From: Lachnoclostridium phytofermentans
GTDB lineage: Bacteria > Bacillota > Clostridia > Lachnospirales > Lachnospiraceae
Assembly (NCBI RefSeq): GCF_000733755.1
Contig: NZ_JPOF01000006.1
Location: 372,001-436,000 of the forward strand
Direction: 5' to 3'
Length of the DNA: 64,000 nt
Every line of letters starts with the position of its first letter. The first letter of the stretch is position 1. The position numbers and the translations under genes were made by a program. Positions 17,596 to 25,591 of this stretch are shown here, piece by piece. Under the pieces are notes generated by a model. The model worked only from the letters and a program-made list of their open reading frames with translations, was not told the origin of the DNA and ran no database searches.

Positions 17596-18465
17596 CTATT
17601 TGATACCAGAATGTGCCATGGTATTCATTACACTGTTTTGCAGGATGATAAATAATACTAAGCTAGGTAGGAACATAATTAAGGAAGCTGCTGCCTGCAT
17701 TCCTTGACCTGCCACTGTATTTTGGGTCGTAGTTAAAGTGTTCATATAGAAGGTTAACGTCTTAAGCCCCTCACTGCTGACATAATAATTCGAGGTTTCC
17801 ATATTCGTCCAAACCTGTTGAAACACTAAGATTGCAGCAGTAGCGATAGCTGGCTTTATTAACGGAAGTACAATTTTTCGATATACCTTCCACTCACTGG
17901 CACCATCAATATAAGCTGCCTCAATCAAAGAATCCGGTACCTGATCAATAAACTGTTTTACTAAAAACAATGCTACTGGCAATGGAATTAGTGGCAAAAT
18001 ATGTGCAAAAAATGTATCTGTTATTCCAAGGACATTAATCGTCATATATCTTGGAATCATCACCGCCACGGGTACAAACATTAATGCTGCTTGATTAATA
18101 TTCATCAAAGCAAATTTCCCCTTAAACTTTAACTTAGACAAGGCAAATCCAGCTGCAGTAGATAATATAATCGAGGAAAATACAACCGTAATCGTAACTA
18201 TGGAACTATTAAAAACATAACGACTCAATGGAATCCCTGCTGTCCTTGATGCTTTAAATAGCTTCGTAAAATTATCAAACGTCGGTCTTGATACAAAAAA
18301 CTTTGGCGGATAAGCAAACAATTCATCCATCGGTTTAAATGCATGGTTTATGATATAGAGAATTGGAAGTCCCATAACAAGAACCAGTGGCAAAATAATT
18401 AATATAATCTTAATCTGGCTTTTTTCAAATTTTTGTGGATTTATTCGATGTCCTTTATATGCCAA
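17596..18465 (-). CDS. CUT1 sugar ABC permease, MalG-like (second pair)
   Basis: The 289-residue protein has six membrane helices and the coupling motif EAAYIDGASEWKVYRKIVLPLIKP. The start is TTG at 18465, with GGAGG 7 bases upstream. It pairs with the permease 20 bases upstream and is followed after 17 bases by the NHL-TPR-Yip1 gene, all within one apparent transcript. It is shorter than the first MalG-like subunit and lacks its extended N-terminus. Confidence 0.9.
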   Translation of the reverse strand: MAYKGHRINPQKFEKSQIKIILIILPLVLVMGLPILYIINHAFKPMDELFAYPPKFFVSRPTFDNFTKLFKASRTAGIPLSRYVFNSSIVTITVVFSSIILSTAAGFALSKLKFKGKFALMNINQAALMFVPVAVMIPRYMTINVLGITDTFFAHILPLIPLPVALFLVKQFIDQVPDSLIEAAYIDGASEWKVYRKIVLPLIKPAIATAAILVFQQVWTNMETSNYYVSSEGLKTLTFYMNTLTTTQNTVAGQGMQAAASLIMFLPSLVLFIILQNSVMNTMAHSGIK

Positions 18466-18485
18466 AACGATTCCTCCCTTTCTCC

Positions 18486-19391
18486 TTAATCTTCAGCAAA
18501 CATCTTCTTAGATATTGATGAGAAAATCCATACAATACCAAGTAACGCTACGCTAGTTGCAGCTGCATATCCCATCTCATAACGAATAAATCCATAATCT
18601 TCGACATGGTTAACAATAAGCTGTGCTGCATAACTAGGAGTCGGATTGCCGGCAAGTTGGGTACTTATCGTACCATTTTGGAATGCACCGACAATAGACA
18701 TAACCGCAGCAAATAACATCTGTGGTTTCATATTAGGAATTGTAATATAAATCATCTCTTGAAAACGATTCTTTACCCCATCAATGGCTGCTGCCTCATA
18801 TAATGTCTCATCTGAGTTTAGAATACCAGCTAAGATCGCTAGGAATCCTACACCCATGCTACTCCAAAGTCCGATAAAGATAACAATCGGAAGTAAATAT
18901 CTGGTATTTACAAGCCAAATAATAGGCTCATTAATTACTCCAAGACTCATTAACCAACTGTTAATATATCCCGTCTGATCTCCGGTAAACATTACTTTCC
19001 AAAGTACCGTCATGGCAATACCAGAAGTCAAACTCGGAGAATAAAGAATCAATGCAAAGATCGTTCGTGGTAATTTGCTAAGTTGTGCAAGGGCCCAGGC
19101 AAGCAAAAAGGAAAGTATGTATCCACCAGGTCCTACAATAATTGCATATGCAACTGTATTTGGTAAGACATGCTGCATGAAAATCTCATCATTTGTGATT
19201 AAGTTGATGTAATTTAGGAATCCTACAAATCCCGGAAACTCGATCGCATTATAATTGGTAAAGGATAACCCGATTGCAATGACTACAGGGATTATGATAA
19301 ATATTCCAAATAAGAGAAGGTAAGGGAATAGGAATACATATGCTCTTCGGTTACTGTTCTCCCGCCTTCCGATTCTTGATTTTTGCTTCAT
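18486..19391 (-). CDS. CUT1 sugar ABC permease, MalF-like (second pair)
   Basis: The 301-residue protein has a basic N-terminus ([15 protein letters not shown]), six membrane helices and the loop [33 protein letters not shown] site lies 6 bases before the ATG. It sits between the giant binding lipoprotein and its MalG-like partner, the usual order for a CUT1 importer, and has no ATPase beside it. Confidence 0.9.
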   Translation of the reverse strand: MKQKSRIGRRENSNRRAYVFLFPYLLLFGIFIIIPVVIAIGLSFTNYNAIEFPGFVGFLNYINLITNDEIFMQHVLPNTVAYAIIVGPGGYILSFLLAWALAQLSKLPRTIFALILYSPSLTSGIAMTVLWKVMFTGDQTGYINSWLMSLGVINEPIIWLVNTRYLLPIVIFIGLWSSMGVGFLAILAGILNSDETLYEAAAIDGVKNRFQEMIYITIPNMKPQMLFAAVMSIVGAFQNGTISTQLAGNPTPSYAAQLIVNHVEDYGFIRYEMGYAAATSVALLGIVWIFSSISKKMFAED

Positions 19392-19405
19392 CGTCTACTC
19401 CCCCG

Positions 19406-22360
19406 TTAATTCGTTTTTCCGATAATCTCGTAAACTTTCTTCATTGTTGGGACTTGATATTCCTTCAGGATGACACCATCTTTAATGTAACCAAACTCTT
19501 CTAGCTTTCTTTCTGTCTCGCGGTCAATGACTTTCACTGCATCATCAATTCTACTACGAAGATTTTTACCATTTACGACAACATCGTTAAACGCATTGCT
19601 TATCTCACGCTCCATCATATAAGAACCTAGTACTCTTGGTGCTTCCATAATCCAAAGCGATTGTTCTTTGATTATTTCCTTATCCTTAGTATTCCATGGT
19701 AGATTCGAGAATGCTTCCAGATTAGCTGAAGTCCATATATACTCATCACCATAGGAGATTTGTAAGGTCTGACCGAATTCTGTCTGCACTTCTGTCGAGG
19801 ACCACCATTTCATAAATTCCCAAGACATTTCTTCTCTTTCCGAGGTAGAATGAAACATTACGGTACTATCTGCGCCGCCAGCGGTATATCGAAGAATATT
19901 ACCGTTCTCATCTTCCACACCAGGGACTAATGCGATACTCCAGGCATTTGCAATTTCCGGAGCAGCATTTACTAATAAGTTGTAGACATTGTAATCTGCA
20001 ATACCGATCGGTAAATCACCGTTTCTAAAATGCTGATAGAAATTAGGGATATCAATCGGACAGTTATATAGTGTAAATAGCTCTGTTAAGGTAGTAAAAC
20101 CTTTCATAGCTTCTTCGCTGTTTAATGCGTTTTTACCAGCATACTCAGTGTACATAGATGCACCATTTTGGAATAACAATGGGGTCGTTCCATGATAGTT
20201 TCTCATGACCAGCATTCCTGCAGTTGGATAGTAGAAGTTAAGTCCACGAATTTGAAGCTCTGGTAACATATCCATAACTTCTTCCATCGTATTCGGTACA
20301 GTTAACGAAAGTTTTTCAAACACATCATTTCGATAAAAGAGCACCCAGAAGTTCATGGTCTCAGGAAGTGCATAGATTCCATCTTCTATCGTTAGCGGAA
20401 GCAATATCCCCGGTGAAAAGCGCGAAGCAACTTCTTTAAAATCAGAAAACTCTGTTAAGTCTTTAATCGCACCACGAATTCCAAGTTCGAAAGGAATGGC
20501 GTAATTAATTCCTGTAGCTATATCCGGTGCATCTCCAGAAGCATTCGCTAATACCAGTTTGTTTTGATCTGGCATAATAGATAAATCCACCTTAATACCG
20601 GTAAGAGGGGTGAATTTTTCATCAATCATCTTTTGCATAATCTCAACATACTGTCTTGGTCGGTTCACCCAAACTTGCAGATGGTTAGGATTTACATTAC
20701 TCACAGAATAAGATTGATTAAAAAACGAGTAACTAAATCGCTTGATACTCTTTGCTGCTTTACTAAAAAACCCATAAGATTTTGGCAACTTGGCATCCTC
20801 TTGGTATAGATAGATTCGATCAATTGCCAAACGATTTTTATTCAGGGAATCAATTAAATTAGCAAGTTGAGTATTAATAGAGTTAATACTGGAAGATAAC
20901 TCTGCAACTCGGTAAATTAGTTCGTCTGGTTCTTTTGCAAGACTTCTTATTTGTTTGGATGCGACTTTAATGGAGGAAAATGCTGCGATTTTACTCACCT
21001 CTTCGTTATACCTTAAGCAGCTATCGTGAAGAGCATCCAAGCTATCAGCCCACTGATAAAGCCGTTCTTCCACATCCGGTATATAACGTGTTAGTTTTAG
21101 ATCACGGTATTTATCCTTGTTGGTTCCGGCAACTTTTGTTACCTCTAATGACAGATCATTGATTTCACTCATAATACAATCCACAGACTCAAGAACATGA
21201 CGAATATTATCAATATTAATCGTGTAAGCGATGGAATGTGTTCCTTTTGTTAGGTAAACACTGAGTTTCGTATTCTCCTGATCCGTTAATGTTTCTGTCT
21301 GAAAGCCATTTCCATAGGAAAGCGGATAAGCTTTAAACGCGGTATTCGGAACTATTCCGTCAATTGCTACATCCACAAAGACTGGAAAATCTGATTTATC
21401 CGACTGCCGATAGTTAAGCCCCAGATAATAATAACCTTCGGTCTCTACCTCAAATTCATAGGTTACTTTTTGACCAGCATCTTTAAAGGAATCACTGTCT
21501 ATGGTATTTAAGATTGTTTCTTTTACGTTGTAAGGGGAGACATCTGCATCAAATTCTGCAACTGCTCGAATTGACGAATCATTACGGTAGGTAAAATCTT
21601 CTCCCTGCATAATAATCAGTTCTTTTCCCTTTGCAGGTTCACTCTTTATGTACTGTGGTAACTCACTCCTTGGTTCTAAGTATAAATTACCAAGAAGTAA
21701 ACTACCTTCGGATACTTCTAGCGATATTTCATTTATTCCCTTTGTAAGTTCAAGTTTTAAGGGTTCGGAATGACGATAACTAGCATCCATAAAATACTTT
21801 GTTTCCCACTGTATCAATTTGTTAGGAATTGATACAATCTCTTTCCCATAACGGTCATATGACTTTTCTTCGTCTGAGACCCAGGTTGTTTCAAATACAA
21901 GTCTTCTGGATTCATAGTATGGATATTCTCCATTTATCTTCATCGATAATACGATTGGAAGAATCGATTCATCATAGGAAAGATAATCAAATCGAAGCAG
22001 ATAGGTTGCTGTTTCTGGAACTTCCACTGCTATCGTTGCGGTGTCTCCGATTTTCATATTTAATACTTGATTTTTATAGTTGTAGTTATCTGAGGTAAGT
22101 TTCTCGTTATCACTTTCTTGATATGTTTTATCAATTGGAATCTCAATTTCTTCCCCAAGATAATCCGAAGCTGTAAACGTTTTACTGACATTCGTATAGT
22201 TATGACTAATCATTTCACTAATATACCGATCAGATGTATAAGTAAATGCCTCCGTAGGAATAGCGTCTTTATTTCCCTTGCTACAACCACTTAGTGTAAC
22301 CATTGAAATCGTGCATATTGTACCAAGAAACAAAAGAATTGCTTTGTACCGGCGATTCAT
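19406..22360 (-). CDS. Giant sugar-binding lipoprotein: N-terminal beta-sandwich modules plus solute-binding domain
   Basis: The 984-residue lipoprotein has lipobox LSGC (Cys26). Residues about 35-400 form two beta-rich modules whose motifs (VPETATYLLRFDYLSYD and VETEGYYYLGLNYRQSD) recall CBM35/CBM6-like jelly rolls. Residues about 415-535 are helical. A family 1 solute-binding domain starts near residue 559 (LQVWVNRPRQYVEIMQKMIDEKFTPLTGI) and runs to the C-terminus. Ordinary binding proteins of this class are 400-550 residues, so about half of this protein is extra. It may hold polymer with its N-terminal modules and pass fragments to its own binding domain. It precedes the second permease pair. 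Confidence 0.82.
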   Translation of the reverse strand: MNRRYKAILLFLGTICTISMVTLSGCSKGNKDAIPTEAFTYTSDRYISEMISHNYTNVSKTFTASDYLGEEIEIPIDKTYQESDNEKLTSDNYNYKNQVLNMKIGDTATIAVEVPETATYLLRFDYLSYDESILPIVLSMKINGEYPYYESRRLVFETTWVSDEEKSYDRYGKEIVSIPNKLIQWETKYFMDASYRHSEPLKLELTKGINEISLEVSEGSLLLGNLYLEPRSELPQYIKSEPAKGKELIIMQGEDFTYRNDSSIRAVAEFDADVSPYNVKETILNTIDSDSFKDAGQKVTYEFEVETEGYYYLGLNYRQSDKSDFPVFVDVAIDGIVPNTAFKAYPLSYGNGFQTETLTDQENTKLSVYLTKGTHSIAYTINIDNIRHVLESVDCIMSEINDLSLEVTKVAGTNKDKYRDLKLTRYIPDVEERLYQWADSLDALHDSCLRYNEEVSKIAAFSSIKVASKQIRSLAKEPDELIYRVAELSSSINSINTQLANLIDSLNKNRLAIDRIYLYQEDAKLPKSYGFFSKAAKSIKRFSYSFFNQSYSVSNVNPNHLQVWVNRPRQYVEIMQKMIDEKFTPLTGIKVDLSIMPDQNKLVLANASGDAPDIATGINYAIPFELGIRGAIKDLTEFSDFKEVASRFSPGILLPLTIEDGIYALPETMNFWVLFYRNDVFEKLSLTVPNTMEEVMDMLPELQIRGLNFYYPTAGMLVMRNYHGTTPLLFQNGASMYTEYAGKNALNSEEAMKGFTTLTELFTLYNCPIDIPNFYQHFRNGDLPIGIADYNVYNLLVNAAPEIANAWSIALVPGVEDENGNILRYTAGGADSTVMFHSTSEREEMSWEFMKWWSSTEVQTEFGQTLQISYGDEYIWTSANLEAFSNLPWNTKDKEIIKEQSLWIMEAPRVLGSYMMEREISNAFNDVVVNGKNLRSRIDDAVKVIDRETERKLEEFGYIKDGVILKEYQVPTMKKVYEIIGKTN

Positions 22361-22392
22361 AGTTAACCTCCTCTAATTGATAGATACGCTTC

Positions 22393-23901
22393 CTATTGTT
22401 CTAGTTCTATCTCAAGATGTACAACACTGCAAGGTGGAATGGTAAGAGTTATTCCTTTCTCTGTCAATTTCACTGCTTCAAACCTTTGTGTTTTCACTTT
22501 GTCTGGCTGTGAAAAAGTATTATAGGCATCCATCTCATTTGTTAGAATTGTTCCGTTCACTGCAACTGCTTTCTTTTCTGATATCATACCGTCTACCTGA
22601 TAAGATTCATCTAAGGATAAGTTGTTTAATGTCAGTTGTAGTTTTCCATCCTTATCAATGGATACAGATTCCGAAAGATTTGGTACCATAAATTTCTCCT
22701 CTAATCCAATTTCCTTTGTATCTAAGTAACTATCAATCAAATCACTATCTTGATGTTTTTGGTACATATGGAATACATGATAGGTAGGTGTAAGAAGCAT
22801 CTTCTCACCTTCTGTTAAAATAACCGATTGTAATACGTTAACAAGCTGCGCAATGTTTGCCATCTTCACTAGGTTACAGTGTTTATTGAATATATTTAAG
22901 CTGATACCAGCAACCAAAGCATCTCTCATCGTATTTTGCTGATATAAAAATCCTGGGTTGGTTAAAGGTTCGCAAGCAAACCAGGTTCCCCACTCATCTA
23001 CAATGAAACCAATCTTTCCGCTTTCATCATATTGACGTAAGATTTCGCCATGTCGCTTAATTAAGGTTTCGATAAAGAGTGCACGGTTTAATGTCTCATA
23101 CCATCCTTTTTCATCAAATACGGTAGCACTTTGTTTATTCTCCCATCCACCCGGTATGGTATAATAATGAAGAGAGATACCATCCATAAAACCATGTAAG
23201 AAGTCTGGAGCATGCCGGTGGGTTGTATGTAACACCTCTCTCATCCATTCGTAATCATCAACGTTTGGTCCGCAAGCAATTTTATAAATTGGTTTTTCCG
23301 GATTATAATTACGAACATAGGTCTGATATCTGCGATATAAGTTTCCGTAATATTCTGGAGTCATATTGCCACCACAACCCCAGTTTTCATTGCCAACGGC
23401 AAAATAATCTACGGAATAAGGTTCTTTATGCCCATTCTTTGCACGAAGCTCTGCCATTGGAGAAACTCCATCATAGGTTAAATATTCTATCCATTCTGAC
23501 ATTTCTTGAACAGTTCCACTGCCAAGATTACCGTTAATATAAGTCTTGCAGCCAAGCTGTCTGCACAACTCCATAAACTCATCACTGCCAAAACTGTTAT
23601 CCTCTACAACGCCACCCCAGTGGGTATTAATCAATTTCTTTCTATCTTCCTTTGGTCCTATTCCATCCCTCCAATGATACTCATCAGCAAAGCATCCTCC
23701 TGGCCAACGAAGAACTGGTATTTTCATATCTTTTAATGCTTCAACAACATCGTTTCTCATTCCATTCGTATTTGGAATAGGTGAGTCTTTACCAACAAAT
23801 AAACCTTCATAGATACATCTTCCCAAATGTTCTGAAAAATGCCCATATATTTCAGGGTTAATATGCCCTACGATTCGATTCGGATTCATATAAAGTTTCA
23901 T
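22393..23901 (-). CDS. abfA: Alpha-L-arabinofuranosidase, GH51, cytoplasmic
   Basis: The enzyme removes terminal arabinofuranosyl residues from arabinan or arabinoxylan oligosaccharides. The GH51 barrel shows the acid/base Glu in GNENWG (residue 176 counted from the upstream ATG) and the nucleophile Glu in VDEWGTW (residue 307). [19 protein letters not shown] is another family hallmark. An ATG at 23913 touches the AAAGG site with no spacing; the ATG at 23901 is better placed, giving 502 residues. No signal peptide is present. It is the first gene of the long operon and diverges from the ArsR-type regulator at 24369, the probable local control gene. Confidence 0.93.
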   Translation of the reverse strand: MKLYMNPNRIVGHINPEIYGHFSEHLGRCIYEGLFVGKDSPIPNTNGMRNDVVEALKDMKIPVLRWPGGCFADEYHWRDGIGPKEDRKKLINTHWGGVVEDNSFGSDEFMELCRQLGCKTYINGNLGSGTVQEMSEWIEYLTYDGVSPMAELRAKNGHKEPYSVDYFAVGNENWGCGGNMTPEYYGNLYRRYQTYVRNYNPEKPIYKIACGPNVDDYEWMREVLHTTHRHAPDFLHGFMDGISLHYYTIPGGWENKQSATVFDEKGWYETLNRALFIETLIKRHGEILRQYDESGKIGFIVDEWGTWFACEPLTNPGFLYQQNTMRDALVAGISLNIFNKHCNLVKMANIAQLVNVLQSVILTEGEKMLLTPTYHVFHMYQKHQDSDLIDSYLDTKEIGLEEKFMVPNLSESVSIDKDGKLQLTLNNLSLDESYQVDGMISEKKAVAVNGTILTNEMDAYNTFSQPDKVKTQRFEAVKLTEKGITLTIPPCSVVHLEIELEQ

Positions 23902-24039
23902 GATTAATTCCATCCTTTCTGTTCTTAACTTGTATTAACTCTGGTACCTTTGATCCTATTTCCTATTAAAACTTAAGAAACTCTTATAAAATTTAAATGT
24001 TTCACTATGTACTTAACCTATTAATACTTGTTTTTGTTT

Positions 24040-24063
24040 GTATTTCATTATTTACTGAAATAC
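24040..24063. promoter_or_regulatory. Dyad in the GH51 leader
   Basis: GTATTTCA-N8-TGAAATAC is a perfect 8-base dyad about 20-40 bases after the predicted GH51 transcription start. It could be an operator for the divergent regulator. The remainder of the 467-base gap (23902-24368) is very A/T-rich and, apart from the two promoters and the direct repeats listed here, shows nothing else. Confidence 0.45.
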
Positions 24064-24088
24064 TTTATTTATTAATTAACTTATATAT

Positions 24089-24117
24089 AACATACTACCA
24101 TTTTTACCAATCGTCAA
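24089..24117 (-). promoter_or_regulatory. Sigma-A-like promoter of the arabinan operon
   Basis: On the minus strand TTGACG (24117-24112) and TATGTT (24094-24089) are 17 bases apart. The predicted leader to the GH51 ATG is about 180 bases. The -10 is weak, consistent with a regulated promoter. Confidence 0.5.
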
Positions 24118-24178
24118 GTTGTATCTATCTTGTTTTTTCATCAATTTCACTATATATTTCACTCATAACACTAATATA

Positions 24179-24207
24179 TTGACTTTTTGTATATTCAAAC
24201 CTATAAT
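24179..24207 (+). promoter_or_regulatory. Sigma-A promoter of the ArsR-type regulator
   Basis: TTGACT (24179-24184), a 17-base spacer and a perfect TATAAT (24202-24207) give a strong promoter about 160 bases before the regulator ATG. It is back to back with the GH51 promoter; the two -35 boxes are about 60 bases apart. Confidence 0.75.
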
Positions 24208-24228
24208 AAATTCGAAAGTAAAATTTTA

Positions 24229-24251
24229 ACTTGTATGTTTTTACTTGTATG
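24229..24251. promoter_or_regulatory. Direct repeat in the regulator leader
   Basis: ACTTGTATG occurs at 24229-24237 and 24243-24251, a spacing of 14 bases, 15-40 bases after the predicted start of the regulator transcript. It is a candidate autoregulatory binding site. Confidence 0.35.
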
Positions 24252-24368
24252 ATAGTTTGATCCCTTTTTTAAATCAGTTACATCAACACCTATTGCATAC
24301 CAAATCTGCTTGTGGATTCGGTACTAGAATAAAAAAGAAAAAATAGATAGAACGGGAGGTTACCCTCT

Positions 24369-25310
24369 ATGTTATACTTTAAATCTTTAGAGGAAGCAGA
24401 AGAAGTCTTTAAAGCTCTTAGTACACCAATGAGACTAAAGATAATGGAAATGATTAATGAAGATGATGAGTTAAGTATGAATGATTTGGCTGAGGCATTG
24501 AAATTAACCAATAGTGCAATTTCAATGCATGTTAGCAAATTAGAAAGTGCAGGACTTGTCAAGGTAAAAACGAAGGCTGGAAAACGTGGTAATATGAAAA
24601 TCATTCAACCAATGCATGACCGGTTAATGATTGACCTTATGCCAGCAAAAGAAGTTCGAAAGTTTTATCAAGATGATATCCGTGTTGGTTATTATACCAA
24701 TTATAAGATTGCTCCAACTTGTGGGATTTCTACTGGAAACTATATTATTGGTGCTTTGGATGATCCAAGGTACTTTAACTTTCCGGACCGCTTTAACGCA
24801 GGTATTCTCTGGTTTGGTAGCGGATTTATTGAATACAACATCCCAAATCATCTGATAGCGGGTCAGACTTTAACTGAGTTACAGATTTCTTTTGAAATCT
24901 GCTCTGAGTACCCAGAATACAACGATGATTATCCTTCCGATATTTACTTTTCCATCAATGGGAAACCTCTTGGTATGTGGGTTAGCCCAGGTGATTATGG
25001 AGACCGAAAAGGTTACGTTACTCCTCAATGGTGGCCAGAGCTTTTAAATCAGTATGGGTTATTAAAAACACTTATCATTAATTCCGAAGGAACCTATATT
25101 GATGGTAGTAATCAGATTTCAGAAGTGACCATAGAAGATCTCGCTATTGATTATACAAGTACAATTACTCTTCGTTTTGAAGTTCCAAAAGAAACTGCGA
25201 ACTGTGGTGGATTTACACTCTTTGGAGAAGAATTCGGAGATCATAATCAGGCAATCCGCGTCAAAACCTTCTATGTGGAAAATAATGAGCAGGTGAATAA
25301 AGAATCTTAA
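24369..25310 (+). CDS. ArsR-type regulator with a large C-terminal domain
   Basis: Residues about 10-85 form a winged helix of the ArsR type (FKALSTPMRLKIMEMI, then LSMNDLAEALKLTNSAISMHVSKLESAGLVKVK). It lacks the metal-binding Cys cluster of ArsR/SmtB sensors. About 225 further residues follow, rich in beta strands and aromatics (GNYIIGALDDPRYFNFPDRF, then WWPELLNQYG and NCGGFTLFGEEFGDHNQAIRV). Classic ArsR proteins are about 100 residues, so the C-terminal part is probably the effector domain and may bind a sugar. A GGGAGG site lies 9 bases before the ATG. Divergence from the GH51 operon makes it the likely regulator of arabinan use. Confidence 0.78.
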   Translation: MLYFKSLEEAEEVFKALSTPMRLKIMEMINEDDELSMNDLAEALKLTNSAISMHVSKLESAGLVKVKTKAGKRGNMKIIQPMHDRLMIDLMPAKEVRKFYQDDIRVGYYTNYKIAPTCGISTGNYIIGALDDPRYFNFPDRFNAGILWFGSGFIEYNIPNHLIAGQTLTELQISFEICSEYPEYNDDYPSDIYFSINGKPLGMWVSPGDYGDRKGYVTPQWWPELLNQYGLLKTLIINSEGTYIDGSNQISEVTIEDLAIDYTSTITLRFEVPKETANCGGFTLFGEEFGDHNQAIRVKTFYVENNEQVNKES

Positions 25311-25448
25311 TAAAAAGTTATCCTTTATTTATTCTTATAACTATTATCCATGTGAGTAAGTTATCAAAATGATGCATTCTTACGACACATGGATTCTACA
25401 TTTTTCTTCAGTAATAATCAAACGTAGGTACGATAATATATAACATAA

Positions 25449-25493
25449 ACAAGAAAAAGCACGCTGCGCGCACTTTTCCTTGTCATGAATAAA
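25449..25493 (-). repeat. Dispersed 45-base palindromic element, copy 1
   Basis: Imperfect palindrome with outer arms ACAAG/CTTGT, inner AAAAG/CTTTT and a GC-rich centre. It aligns without gaps to copies at 41251-41295 (opposite strand), 50077-50121 and 59864-59908, with 40, 34 and 39 identical positions of 45. It follows the 24-base hairpin at 25514-25570 in the direction of the GH43 gene. Confidence 0.85.
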
Positions 25494-25513
25494 TATCCTC
25501 GATGAAGTATGAT

Positions 25514-25570
25514 ATTCTCCTCTTGTAGCAATCAAACAAATAACTAGTTTGATTGCTACAAGAGGAGAAT
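25514..25570 (-). terminator. Perfect 24-base hairpin between convergent genes
   Basis: Two perfectly complementary 24-base arms (25514-25537 and 25547-25570) flank a 9-base loop, 22 bases after the GH43 lipoprotein stop. There is no immediate T-run on the minus strand and only AATTTTT on the plus strand, so it may stabilise a 3' end or act with the repeat element beyond it. Confidence 0.65.
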
Positions 25571-25591
25571 TAATTTTTAATTTTCTAAAGC

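Noticed and set aside
24290-24855. Frames on both strands inside the ArsR-type gene
   Set aside because: They overlap a gene with a strong promoter, ribosome site and recognisable domain; no independent start signals.
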